64,000 nucleotides of DNA from Megasphaera micronuciformis F0359 (GTDB lineage Bacteria > Bacillota > Negativicutes > Veillonellales > Megasphaeraceae): the NCBI RefSeq assembly GCF_000165735.1, contig NZ_GL538208.1, positions 808,074 through 872,073 on the forward strand. The letters are read 5' to 3'. Positions 16,737 through 24,808 of this stretch are shown one piece after another; positions within the stretch are counted from its first letter, which is position 1, and the number at the start of each line of letters is the position of its first letter. The position numbers and the translations under genes were made by a program. The notes beneath the pieces were generated by a model. It had not been told where the DNA came from. It did not search any database and worked only from the letters and a program-made list of their open reading frames with translations.

Positions 16737-16833
16737 AAAAAAACCGACACCTCCGGAACCAAATGCCCAGACGGTCGGCTGTAATCGGTCATGCTCCCCG
16801 TGGTTAACTCCACTTTCCGTCAGTCACATGACT
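16737..16833 (-). ncRNA. ZTP (pfl) riboswitch with terminator
   Basis: On the minus strand the leader shows GTGACTGACGG, then a GTGG..ACCAC hairpin followed by GGGGAGC, and the 3' element CCGTCTGGGCA (16764-16774), in the order and spacing of the pfl/ZTP motif; ACGG and CCGT form the long-range pairing. Downstream, CCGAC (16774-16778 complement) and GTCGG (16744-16748 complement) form a terminator stem ending in a T-run at 16737-16743, sharing bases with the aptamer 3' strand. ZTP/ZMP binding should prevent termination and turn on the AICAR transformylase. Confidence 0.92.
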
Positions 16834-16843
16834 TTCCTTATTT

Positions 16844-16873
16844 ATTATACAGAACGGGTCGAACCCTTGTCAA
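16844..16873 (-). promoter_or_regulatory. Promoter of the ZTP riboswitch-AICAR formyltransferase unit
   Basis: Minus strand TTGACA (16868-16873), 18-base spacer, TATAAT (16844-16849), placing the transcript start a few bases before the aptamer. Confidence 0.88.
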
Positions 16874-16893
16874 CGAAAGGTCCGACTCGTTTT

Positions 16894-17724
16894 TCACGAT
16901 TCTACGGCCACATCCCGGACGGTGATTTTCAATACTTCCACAGACATGCCGGTCGTATAAGATATTTCTTTTTCTACGGCTTTTTGTAATCGGGATGTCA
17001 AACTTTTCAAATTCTCACCATAACGCACCGTCAACGCCATATCAACTGAAAGACCGTTCGTTTCTTCCTCTTTGTGTTTACGAATACGCAACTTATTAAG
17101 CTTTACTATGCCCGTCTCTTCTTTTACAGTATGGCGTACAAGCGTCAACAAAACCTTGTCGGAAAAAATCAACTTCCCGTAATAACTGAAAACGGGCCGT
17201 ACCACAGAGTGTTCAAATTCCGTTTCTTCTTTGGCACCGTTGCGGCGAAATAAAGATCGCACAGAATCCAGTAAATATCCGTGAAAATGAGTTTTTAATT
17301 CCATAGTCGGTACGGGAATGATATGCCGACCCTCTTTCATACGTTGCTCTTTGGCTATGGCCATATCTTCCGGTGTCGACACTTCTTCAATACGAATATA
17401 CTCTTCGGGAAAAGGCAGGTTCAAAGCATCACAAATTCGTTCAATCATATGCTTCGACGTACCTAAAACAAGCAATTTCTCCGTCTCGATTCGAGCCAGT
17501 GCCCGTCGCATGACCTGTGCATCCGCCTTTTCGGAGAAAATAGCCGTCCGCACAGCCTTCATACGATTGGAATCGTCCTTAGCCGAATGACCTGCTACAA
17601 TTCGATTACGATAGATAAGAAGACCGTCATCAATAATAGCCTCTATTTTTCTGTCATATGCTACAACCAGAGCGTGATGACTTTTTCCCGTGCCGCTCGG
17701 TCCGACAAATCCTATGGTTTGCAT
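16894..17724 (-). CDS. P-loop NTPase fused to an Asp23/Gls24-like domain
   Basis: 276 residues with two parts. Residues 1 to about 170 form a P-loop domain: Walker A GPSGTGKS (8-15), a possible Walker B AIIDDGLLI (29-37), and LLVLGTSKHMIERI. The C-terminal part, from about residue 180, resembles the Asp23/Gls24 alkaline-shock domain: VSYYGKLIFSDKVLLTLVRHTV, VDMALTVRYGENL, LQKAVEKEISYTTGMSVEVLKITVRDV. Asp23 proteins are envelope-stress and membrane-associated proteins in Firmicutes; the NTPase partner is uncharacterised. ATG 17724 lies within the end of the PHP gene, so it is in the pepA operon. Function not known. Confidence 0.75.
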   Translation of the reverse strand: MQTIGFVGPSGTGKSHHALVVAYDRKIEAIIDDGLLIYRNRIVAGHSAKDDSNRMKAVRTAIFSEKADAQVMRRALARIETEKLLVLGTSKHMIERICDALNLPFPEEYIRIEEVSTPEDMAIAKEQRMKEGRHIIPVPTMELKTHFHGYLLDSVRSLFRRNGAKEETEFEHSVVRPVFSYYGKLIFSDKVLLTLVRHTVKEETGIVKLNKLRIRKHKEEETNGLSVDMALTVRYGENLKSLTSRLQKAVEKEISYTTGMSVEVLKITVRDVAVES

Positions 17725-18536
17725 GCTTTGCAAGTCCCTTCATACGCAAGTAAATTCGTTACTTTTCCGGCCGGCACGGTAAACAGCCCCAATTCCTCCG
17801 GAAACCGTCCCGCCGTGCCGTGGAAGTCCGAGCCGCCGCTTATAAGAAGCCCGCGGTCTTCAGCCAAAGCCGTAAATTCATCATACCGACCCTTGTTTTT
17901 CGGATGGTATACTTCAATTCCGTCAAAAGGCTGTGCTTCCACGTCTGCCAATCCTTTTTTTACCAGAGACGGATGAGCCAAAACGGCACAACCGCCGGCC
18001 TTATGAATCAGATTTATACATTCATTTATAGTTTTTCGTTCATAAGGTACATAGGCCGGTCCGCCACGATACAAAAGAGTGTCGAAAACGGACTTTATAT
18101 CGGTAAAATACCCTTTTTTGATGAGCATACGCGCCAAATGAGGGCGTCCGACCGTACCTCCCTTTTGAACATAAGTCCGAACCTCGCATGGGTCAATATC
18201 ATATCCGGCTTCACAGCATTTTTGAGCCATAAGTACGGCTCTGTTCAACCGTCTTAGAGAAAAGTCACGACAATATTCAAGTAACTCTTCGTTCTTCGTA
18301 TCAATATAATAGCCCAAAATATGAACATCACTGTCGGCATATTCGGAACTCATTTCAATACCCGGAATAATGCGGATATCGGGATTTAAACGATGTGTGC
18401 CGTCATAAGCCGCTAACGTATCATGATCAGTCAGAGAAATGACCGAAAGACCGGCACGTGCGGCCTTTTCCGTCACCTCTTCAGGTGAATAAACACCGTC
18501 GGAACAATCAGTATGTACATGTAAGTCGACAAACAT
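17712..18536 (-). CDS. PHP-domain phosphoesterase (RNase AM/YciV-like)
   Basis: Metal-dependent phosphoesterase of 274 residues. The PHP signatures are VDLHVHTDCSDG (residues 3-14), SLTDHDTLAAYDG (34-46), PGIEMSSE, the H in VLAHPSL and the late SGGSDFHG. Closest in layout to YciV/TrpH proteins, which hydrolyse 3',5'-nucleoside bisphosphates and trim RNA 5' ends (RNase AM); that assignment is inference. Starts in a TAATG overlap with pepA and overlaps the next gene by 13 bases, so the three are translated from one message. Confidence 0.87.
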   Translation of the reverse strand: MFVDLHVHTDCSDGVYSPEEVTEKAARAGLSVISLTDHDTLAAYDGTHRLNPDIRIIPGIEMSSEYADSDVHILGYYIDTKNEELLEYCRDFSLRRLNRAVLMAQKCCEAGYDIDPCEVRTYVQKGGTVGRPHLARMLIKKGYFTDIKSVFDTLLYRGGPAYVPYERKTINECINLIHKAGGCAVLAHPSLVKKGLADVEAQPFDGIEVYHPKNKGRYDEFTALAEDRGLLISGGSDFHGTAGRFPEELGLFTVPAGKVTNLLAYEGTCKACKP

Positions 18537-19984
18537 TATTTATCGCCTCGCAAGAGTCTTAATACGGATTTAATGCCGACACCCGTCGCCCCGTAGAAGC
18601 CGTTTTCATCCTTTTTATCGCGAAAAGCCGTCCCGGCAATGTCCAAATGAATCCATGACGTATTTTCTTGAATAAAGTGTTTTATAAACAGTCCCGCCGT
18701 AATCGCTCCCGCTTCAGGACCGCCTACATTGGAAATATCGGCGACCCGGCTCTTCAATTGTCGTTCATACTCTTCGTCTGCCGGCAACTGCCATACTTTT
18801 TCATTTACCTGTGCGGCGGCGGCAAAAAAGCGGTTCATAAATTCCTGATCATTGCCGATCATACCGGTTCTGACCGAACCTAACGCCGTTACACAGGCTC
18901 CCGTCAAAGTAGCCAAGTCGATAATTCGCTTAGCCCCTTTGGACTGAGCGTAAGAGACGGCATCAGCCAAGACAAGTCGTCCTTCGGCATCCGTATTCTT
19001 TACTTCCACTGTCGTACCGTCAAACATGGTAATCACGTCATCTACATGATAAGACATTCCTGAAGGAATATTTTCGGCCAAAGGCATAACCGCCAGAACA
19101 TTGACCGGATATTTCAGCAACATGAGCGCCCGGATAATACCCAAAGCCGTTGCCGCACCGGCCATGTCGGACTTCATGTTTAACTGCCCCGCCCTGGTTT
19201 TCAAGGATAGGCCGCCCGAATCATACGTAATACCCTTGCCGACAACGGCAAGCACATCACGGCTTTCGGGATCCCCCGTATAGGCTACGGACAATAGCTG
19301 CGGCGGATTCATACTGCCCTTACCGACAGATACAATACCGCCCATATTGCGTTTTTCCAAATTCCACTTATTCAGCACTTCGACAAAAATGTTGTCACCC
19401 GTACATACGGCCGTAGCCGTATCTACAAACTTGCGGGGCGTCATGTCGTTAGGCGGCATATTAACCAGATCGCGGGCAAAATAAATACCTTCATAAATGG
19501 ACGAATATACATAACAAAGGGTATTAAAGTCTTTACTTTTTAAACTGGACGTAATGAGATTGATGTTTTTCAGTACCTTCGACTTCGACTTGGTCTTATA
19601 TTGATTGTACTCATAATTACCGTACAACAATCCGTCAATAAGAGTTTCCACATCCATATCAAGGGTGTCGATATAAACGGCCAGCTCACCTACATCTTCT
19701 TTCATTGCCGCCGCCATAATCTTTTTAGCCCTGTCGAATTCACGAAAAGTACCGCGTTCTTTAGAGTCATCTTCCGTTCCGGCAAGAAAATATGTTTTTA
19801 TCGTATCGCCTTGAAGAGCACGCAAAACACTCACATTACCGACCTTCATAGCCGAAGGATGTTTATCCGTATAAGCACGAATTAAAGCTCCTTCTTCTTC
19901 CGTTACCAACGATAAAGCACGTAAACGACGGTCCGTGCCTAGAACGACGGCATCGGGATTTCCGCTTCCGTTACATGTAATCAT
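18536..19984 (-). CDS. pepA: Leucyl aminopeptidase (M17 family)
   Basis: Two-metal cytosolic aminopeptidase, 482 residues. The catalytic C-terminal domain has VVGKGITYDSGGLSLK with metal-binding Lys and Asp, MKSDMAGAATALG, NTDAEGRLVLADA containing the conserved Asp/Glu and Arg, and LATLTGACVTALG. The N-terminal half is the variable hexamer domain. ATG 19984 follows GGGAGGC. First gene of the pepA-PHP-P-loop/Asp23 operon, with its own promoter at 20026-20055. Confidence 0.95.
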   Translation of the reverse strand: MITCNGSGNPDAVVLGTDRRLRALSLVTEEEGALIRAYTDKHPSAMKVGNVSVLRALQGDTIKTYFLAGTEDDSKERGTFREFDRAKKIMAAAMKEDVGELAVYIDTLDMDVETLIDGLLYGNYEYNQYKTKSKSKVLKNINLITSSLKSKDFNTLCYVYSSIYEGIYFARDLVNMPPNDMTPRKFVDTATAVCTGDNIFVEVLNKWNLEKRNMGGIVSVGKGSMNPPQLLSVAYTGDPESRDVLAVVGKGITYDSGGLSLKTRAGQLNMKSDMAGAATALGIIRALMLLKYPVNVLAVMPLAENIPSGMSYHVDDVITMFDGTTVEVKNTDAEGRLVLADAVSYAQSKGAKRIIDLATLTGACVTALGSVRTGMIGNDQEFMNRFFAAAAQVNEKVWQLPADEEYERQLKSRVADISNVGGPEAGAITAGLFIKHFIQENTSWIHLDIAGTAFRDKKDENGFYGATGVGIKSVLRLLRGDK

Positions 19985-20025
19985 ACATTCTGCCTCCCTA
20001 CTGCGAAATAAAAACCGTATTTATT

Positions 20026-20055
20026 ATTATACTGTTTTATACCTTGCCAAATCAA
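20026..20055 (-). promoter_or_regulatory. Promoter of the pepA operon
   Basis: Minus strand TTGATT (20050-20055), 18-base spacer, TATAAT (20026-20031). Confidence 0.75.
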
Positions 20056-20099
20056 TAAGACGAGATTCTCCTTCTGTTTGCAAAAATTTTTTCTTCCTC

Positions 20100-20128
20100 T
20101 TGATTTTTAACCGTCCATAGTGTAATAT
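20100..20128 (+). promoter_or_regulatory. Promoter of tRNA-Lys
   Basis: TTGATT at 20100-20105, a 17-base spacer and TAATAT at 20123-20128; the tRNA begins 27 bases later. Confidence 0.7.
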
Positions 20129-20155
20129 AGCTCATGTGACTTGTTCACGTAATAT

Positions 20156-20231
20156 GGACCATTAGCTCAGCTGGCAGAGCACCTGACTCTTAATCAGGGT
20201 GTCCAGGGTTCGATCCCCTGATGGTCCACCA
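20156..20231 (+). tRNA. tRNA-Lys (anticodon CTT)
   Basis: Acceptor GGACCAT/ATGGTCC, anticodon arm CCTGA-CTCTTAA-TCAGG giving CTT, T-arm CAGGG-TTCGATC-CCCTG and encoded CCA (76 nt). Confidence 0.95.
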
Positions 20232-20234
20232 CAG

Positions 20235-20266
20235 AAGCGGTTGTCTTTATGACAGCCGCTTTTTTC
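20235..20266 (+). terminator. Terminator after tRNA-Lys
   Basis: AAGCGGTTGTC pairs with GACAGCCGCTT (one G-T pair) and is followed by a T-run. Confidence 0.88.
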
Positions 20267-20366
20267 TCGGCCTTTTTTGACACATATTTGTAATGGTACT
20301 GTTTATTTACCGTCACGTAAGAAGCGGGCAGTCATGATATACTGTTTCGGAAGGGAGGAGAATATT

Positions 20367-20570
20367 GTGAATGCCTATATTTACATAAAAAACGGGCCTC
20401 AACTTATCGTTACCAATTTGAAATCCATTAAGAGCAAACAAGGCAATACATCTATAAGTGAAACAACCGATTTTTCCGCCTGCTTTTTCGGACATAAAAA
20501 TTATATTTTTACAGGAGATAATACAGTCTCCATTGACGGCGATAATATTGCGGCTGTAGAATTACGCTGA
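20367..20570 (+). CDS. Small protein of unknown function (67 aa)
   Basis: GTG start at 20367, seven bases after a strong GGGAGGAG; an earlier in-frame ATG has no ribosome site. The 67 residues (MNAYIYIKNGPQLIVTNL...DGDNIAAVELR) have no signal peptide or membrane helix and look like a small all-beta or beta-rich domain with two Phe/Tyr-rich strands (DFSACFFGHKNYIFTG). I recognise no family. It is a single-gene unit: a TATACT box at 20338-20343 and a hairpin terminator at 20585-20620. Confidence 0.65.
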   Translation: MNAYIYIKNGPQLIVTNLKSIKSKQGNTSISETTDFSACFFGHKNYIFTGDNTVSIDGDNIAAVELR

Positions 20571-20584
20571 TGCTACCATTTCAG

Positions 20585-20620
20585 ACGGCTTTTCAAGTTA
20601 ATGCTTGAAGCCGTTTTTTT
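20585..20620 (+). terminator. Terminator after the 67-aa gene
   Basis: ACGGCTTTTCAAG and CTTGAAGCCGT pair with a two-base bulge, followed by seven T residues. Confidence 0.8.
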
Positions 20621-20690
20621 GTTTTATTCTTTTCCTCATATCTTGTGCTATGATAATGTTATTAAAGAGATTTCATACCAAGGAGGGTTT

Positions 20691-21140
20691 ATGAACATTC
20701 TCATCAGTGCCTGTCTCATAGGACTGTATTGCCGGTACGACGGAAAGATAAAGGACTATCCCGCCATATCAAAGCTTTTTAACAGACCCGATATTACACT
20801 TATTCCCTGTTGCCCCGAGCAGGCCGGCGGTTTGCCCACACCGCGCATGGCGGCAGAGCGTTGCGGTCAGCAAGTGAGGACTTGCGACGGCCGAAATGTA
20901 ACCGAACAATTTGAGGTCGGTGCCCGCACGGCGTGCAGACTGGCTGAATTATACAATTGCTCTTATGCTGTTTTAAAAGAAAAATCACCTTCTTGCGGCT
21001 TCAAACGTATTTACGACGGTACCTTCAGCGGCACTTTAACCAATCGTTCGGGCGTTACGGCTCAAGCCTTATCCGATATGGGGGTTCGTATTTACGGTGA
21101 ATCGGAAATTGATATCCTGACCGGCTCGCTCTTACCCTAA
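20691..21140 (+). CDS. DUF523 family protein (TudS-like)
   Basis: 149 residues of the DUF523 family, to which the [4Fe-4S] thiouracil desulfurase TudS belongs. Conserved segments are MNILISACLIGLYCRYDGK (Cys 8 and 14), CCPEQAGGLPTPR and KEKSPSCGFKRIYDGTF, supplying the cysteines expected for a cluster. The reaction here is inferred from the family only. ATG 20691 follows AAGGAGG; the in-frame ATG upstream lacks one. Followed 62 bases later by lepB, possibly co-transcribed. Confidence 0.88.
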   Translation: MNILISACLIGLYCRYDGKIKDYPAISKLFNRPDITLIPCCPEQAGGLPTPRMAAERCGQQVRTCDGRNVTEQFEVGARTACRLAELYNCSYAVLKEKSPSCGFKRIYDGTFSGTLTNRSGVTAQALSDMGVRIYGESEIDILTGSLLP

Positions 21141-21202
21141 TCGGTCATTTACTTTGTTTCTGCCCTCTGCTACAATGAAACGGAACGCAAGGAGGTATTA
21201 TA

Positions 21203-21763
21203 TTGAACACGCTAATACGGGAAATTTACGAATGGATTTATTCTATAGTCATTGCCTTGGCTATTGCCATGGTTATTCATATTTTTGTGGTCCAACCGAC
21301 ACGAGTGTCCGGCGAATCCATGGTGCCCACCCTGCATAACGGCGAGTATCTGGTCGTCGAAAAATGGGATCATATTCTGGGCCGCGAACCTGATTACGGC
21401 GATATCGTAATTATCGATAGCCGAGTTCTCTACGACCGCACTTGGATGGACGATGCAGTCGAACCTTTGCACAACTATCTGGCTTTTTTTGATAAAAACA
21501 TGCAGACTCGTAATGTATGGGTTAAAAGAGTCATCGGTCGCGGCGGCGATACACTCGCCTTTCACGACGGCAAAGTTTGGCGCAACGGTAAGCCGCTCGA
21601 TGAACCGTATATAAACGGAACTATGGACTACAGCCGTGAAGGCGAAGTAGTTATCCCTCAAGGCTACGTCTTTTGCATGGGTGACAACCGTAATCACAGT
21701 ACGGACAGTCGTTTCATCGGTCCCGTTCCCTTGGACCATGTATTAGGGAAAGTCATTTGGTAG
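21203..21763 (+). CDS. lepB: Signal peptidase I
   Basis: Membrane serine/lysine protease that removes Sec and Tat signal peptides outside the cytoplasmic membrane. 186 residues: N-terminal anchor (about 12-30), SGESMVPTL with catalytic Ser 39, VWVKRVIGRGGD with catalytic Lys 108, and GYVFCMGDNRNHSTDSRFIGPV. Start is TTG 21203 after AAGGAGG; no better initiator is present. Single N-terminal helix as in Gram-positive type enzymes. Confidence 0.95.
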   Translation: MNTLIREIYEWIYSIVIALAIAMVIHIFVVQPTRVSGESMVPTLHNGEYLVVEKWDHILGREPDYGDIVIIDSRVLYDRTWMDDAVEPLHNYLAFFDKNMQTRNVWVKRVIGRGGDTLAFHDGKVWRNGKPLDEPYINGTMDYSREGEVVIPQGYVFCMGDNRNHSTDSRFIGPVPLDHVLGKVIW

Positions 21764-21824
21764 CCTCGTACTTCCCTTCCATGATATAATACGCATAAGC
21801 ATATAAAAAAGGCGGTGTTTTCAC

Positions 21825-22202
21825 GTGAAAGCAAAAAAAATTCTTCTTTCTCTGACCATGGCGGCAGCTATGTCCGTATCCGTTTGCGCAGCAAAAGATG
21901 CGATTTGGCAATATAACCAAAATATTGCTATTAACATGAGTTCCGCTAAGGTTACTACGGAAAACGGTATGAGAATCCTCACCTTCCAGACCAAAGAAAC
22001 CTTCGGCGACGCTACAGACCAATGTACATACGTTTATAACGTAGACGAACAAACCATTCAGCTTAAAGAACTCGTATCGAAGATAGGCAAAAAGAAATTT
22101 AAACAGCACTTTTACCCCCAATCGGTTGCTAAGGGTAATGATGTTGTCAAGGGCCGTGCTCACATGGCCGATTTAGTATTACAAAAACTTCAGTACAGAT
22201 AA
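21825..22202 (+). CDS. Small secreted protein of unknown function
   Basis: 125 residues from GTG 21825, with a typical signal peptide (MKAKKILLSLTMAAAMSVSV, likely cleaved after VCA). The mature part, about 100 residues, starts KDAIWQYNQNIAI and alternates hydrophobic and polar positions, then ends in a basic segment (KIGKKKFKQHF) and a short helix. No lipobox or membrane helix after the signal. Possibly periplasmic. It follows lepB by 61 bases and ends at a strong terminator. Family not recognised. Confidence 0.7.
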   Translation: MKAKKILLSLTMAAAMSVSVCAAKDAIWQYNQNIAINMSSAKVTTENGMRILTFQTKETFGDATDQCTYVYNVDEQTIQLKELVSKIGKKKFKQHFYPQSVAKGNDVVKGRAHMADLVLQKLQYR

Positions 22203-22210
22203 GAGCAAAG

Positions 22211-22240
22211 AAAGACCGTCATTGACGGTCTTTTTCTTTT
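22211..22240 (+). terminator. Terminator after the secreted-protein gene
   Basis: AAAGACCGTCA pairs with TGACGGTCTTT in a tight hairpin followed by T residues. Confidence 0.9.
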
Positions 22241-22277
22241 GTCTTCTTATGAAGAATGTTGTTTTCATATTGCGAAA

Positions 22278-22306
22278 TTGCCAAACCCTCTTATGCGTAC
22301 TATAAT
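22278..22306 (+). promoter_or_regulatory. Promoter of alsS
   Basis: TTGCCA at 22278-22283, a 17-base spacer and TATAAT at 22301-22306. Confidence 0.78.
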
Positions 22307-22351
22307 CAAAAGGAATATTTTCATAACTGGAAAACGTAAAGGAGCCCCACA

Positions 22352-24010
22352 ATGACAGATAAAAAGAAACAAAGAAATACAGCCGATTTATTGGTTGAAT
22401 GTCTGGAAGAAGAAGGTGTTCATTATATTTTCGGCATTCCCGGTGAAGAAAATCTGGCTGTCATGAATGCCTTGGAACACTCTAAGATCGAATTTATAAC
22501 AGTACGCCATGAACAGGGTGCATCCTTTATGGCCGATGTATACGGTCGTTTAACAGGCCAAGCCGGCGTCTGCATGGCTACCTTGGGCCCCGGTGCAACA
22601 AACCTGATTACGGGTGTCGCCGATGCAGACAGCGACGGAGCCCCTTTAGTAGCAATTTCCGGCCAGGTCAGCACGGATAAGATGCATATTACGGCCCATC
22701 AGTATCTTGACCTGCGTTCCATGTTCGAACCTATTACGAGGCGTGCTTATACAGTTGTTCGTCCCGATACTATTGCCGAAATCACGCGCTTGGCTTTTAA
22801 ATACGCGGAACGCGAAAAACCGGGTGCTACCTTTATCGACTTGCCCGTCAATATCGGGATGATGCCTGTAGACGACAATGAACGACCGCTACACCATAAA
22901 TCCATTAAGCCTGAAACAGCTTCGGAATACTCCATTGAAGAAGCGGCAAAACTCATTTCCTACGCTCGCAATCCCGTCATCCTGGCCGGTAGCGGCGTTA
23001 TCCGTAACAAGGCGGCCCGTAAGTTAACGGAGTTCGCTGAAAAGTTGAAGCTGCCCGTCATTAACACGATGATGGCTAAAGGAGCCATTCCCTTTGATAA
23101 TCCTTATTCTCTCTGGACAGTCGGCATACCTATGGAGGACTATCAGACAAAGGTTCTGGAAAATGCCAGCTTGGTCATTTGTATAGGCTACGATATTATT
23201 GAATACGCCCCTAATAAATGGCACCTCAATAACGCCGATATTATTCATATCGACTCCTTACCGGCCGACATTAATAAGACCTACCAACCCGAAGTGGAAG
23301 TAGTCGGCGAGATAACCGATTCCCTCGATCGCATTATAAGTAAGGCGGCTCGTCTTCTTGAGCCGACATACGCCTTAAAGATTCGTGAAAAAATGGTTGC
23401 CGAACACGAACAGTATCGCAATGATACATCCTTTCCCATGAAGCCCCAAAAAGTCCTCATTGACGCACGTGAAGTCATGGGACCTGATGACATTGTTATT
23501 ACCGACGTAGGAGCCAACAAGGTATGGACGGCTCGCCATTACAACTGCTATAAACCCAATACATGCATTATTTCCAACGGCTTCGCCACCATGGGCATTG
23601 CCGTTCCCGGAGCCATTGCCGCCAACTTGGTCCATCCGGACCGCAAAGTATTGGCTATTACGGGTGATGCCGGTTTCTTAATGAATTGTCAGGAATTTGA
23701 AACGGCTCATCGCTTGGGTTCTCACTTTGTCACCCTTATTTTCAACGACAGCAGTTACGGCCTGATTAAGTGGAAACAAGAAATGCATTACGGACACCCG
23801 GCATACGTCGACTTTACAAACCCCGACTTCGTCAAACTTGCAGAAAGCATGGGGGCTATCGGATATCGTATTACAAAGGCAGAAGACCTCTTGCCTACCT
23901 TAAAGAAAGCCTTTGAACAAACCAAGCCGGTCGTCATTGATTGCCCTGTAGATTACAGCGAAAACATGAAATTGACAAAGCACTTGGAAGAACTCGTAAA
24001 AACCTTATAA
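22352..24010 (+). CDS. alsS: Acetolactate synthase, catabolic (AlsS) type
   Basis: ThDP-dependent enzyme condensing two pyruvates to acetolactate. 552 residues in the three-domain order: PYR domain with FGIPGEENLAVM and RHEQGASFMADVYGRLTG (activating Glu), a central domain, and the PP domain with GDAGFLMNCQEFETA...FNDSSYGLIKWKQ. The end, VDYSENMKLTKHL, resembles the FAD-independent AlsS group more than anabolic IlvB. No ilvN, ilvC or alsD adjoins, so it could feed acetoin or branched-chain amino acid synthesis. Own promoter at 22278-22306; ATG 22352 follows AAAGGAG. Confidence 0.88.
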   Translation: MTDKKKQRNTADLLVECLEEEGVHYIFGIPGEENLAVMNALEHSKIEFITVRHEQGASFMADVYGRLTGQAGVCMATLGPGATNLITGVADADSDGAPLVAISGQVSTDKMHITAHQYLDLRSMFEPITRRAYTVVRPDTIAEITRLAFKYAEREKPGATFIDLPVNIGMMPVDDNERPLHHKSIKPETASEYSIEEAAKLISYARNPVILAGSGVIRNKAARKLTEFAEKLKLPVINTMMAKGAIPFDNPYSLWTVGIPMEDYQTKVLENASLVICIGYDIIEYAPNKWHLNNADIIHIDSLPADINKTYQPEVEVVGEITDSLDRIISKAARLLEPTYALKIREKMVAEHEQYRNDTSFPMKPQKVLIDAREVMGPDDIVITDVGANKVWTARHYNCYKPNTCIISNGFATMGIAVPGAIAANLVHPDRKVLAITGDAGFLMNCQEFETAHRLGSHFVTLIFNDSSYGLIKWKQEMHYGHPAYVDFTNPDFVKLAESMGAIGYRITKAEDLLPTLKKAFEQTKPVVIDCPVDYSENMKLTKHLEELVKTL

Positions 24011-24024
24011 ACCAATATCTTAAT

Positions 24025-24062
24025 AAAAGGACCTCTCATATAAACATGAGAGGTCCTTTTTT
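24025..24062. terminator. Bidirectional terminator between alsS and rex
   Basis: AAAAGGACCTCTCAT and its exact complement (24046-24060) flank a 6-base loop; A- and T-runs serve both converging genes. Confidence 0.88.
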
Positions 24063-24086
24063 ATAAAGTATGAATGAGTACGTTAA

Positions 24087-24737
24087 CTAGTTATTCATCA
24101 TGCCATCCGTGCGGTTCGTCAAGTAGTATGAAATACGGCTCAAGCCGATAGACAAATCTTCACGGAACACGTAGACATGCGGCGGCACAGCCAAGCGAAT
24201 GGGTGCGAAAGAAAAAATTCCCCGCACGCCTCCGGCCACCATTTGATCGGCTACTTGTTGAGCCACCGATGCGGGAGTCGTAATAATCCCTATTTGAACA
24301 CCTTCCCGACGAATAGTTTCTTCCATCTCCGTCGCCGACATAACTATAATACCGCCTACGTTTTGACCGATAATCCGATGGTCTACATCAAAAAGACCGG
24401 TCGTTCGAAATCCGAGTCGACCGAAGGTCTTATAATTGGCCAAAGCCCATCCCAAGTGCCCGATGCCTGCAATGCAAACTTTCCAATGCTGTTGTAGCCC
24501 GATAATTTCCACAATTTGTTGGCTGAGTTCACTGACATAATAGCCTACACCTTTTTTACCGAAGGCACCGAAGCAAGTCAAGTCCTTACGGATTTGTTCG
24601 GGCGTTATGCCTAAGCGTTCACCCAGCTTTTCAGACGAAATAATATCGATTCCCGCATCTTGCAATAGCAGTAAATCTCTATAATATAATGGCAGTCTTT
24701 CTATAACCGCATCGGATATAGCTTTCTTTTGTTTCAT
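24087..24737 (-). CDS. rex: Redox-sensing transcriptional repressor Rex
   Basis: Dimeric repressor that senses the NADH/NAD ratio and controls fermentative genes. 216 residues: N-terminal winged helix (ISDAVIERLPLYYRDLLLL, GERLGITPEQIRKDLTCFGAFGKKGVGY) and a Rossmann domain with CIAGIGHLGWALANY, plus the domain-swapped C-terminal helix. ATG 24737 is six bases from GGAGGGG; the in-frame ATG at 24743 is too close. A Rex-type operator covers its promoter (24820-24837), so it likely represses itself. Confidence 0.96.
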   Translation of the reverse strand: MKQKKAISDAVIERLPLYYRDLLLLQDAGIDIISSEKLGERLGITPEQIRKDLTCFGAFGKKGVGYYVSELSQQIVEIIGLQQHWKVCIAGIGHLGWALANYKTFGRLGFRTTGLFDVDHRIIGQNVGGIIVMSATEMEETIRREGVQIGIITTPASVAQQVADQMVAGGVRGIFSFAPIRLAVPPHVYVFREDLSIGLSRISYYLTNRTDGMMNN

Positions 24738-24808
24738 CGTCATCCCCTCCGAATGAACCATACCCTTCCATAAAGTTAAAACTGAATATTAACTTGTAAT
24801 CCGTAATT

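Noticed and set aside
22261-22351. Possible Rex site upstream of alsS (TTGCGAAATTGCC region)
   Set aside because: Only one half-site fits and the spacing to a second half is wrong; the rex promoter has a far better match.
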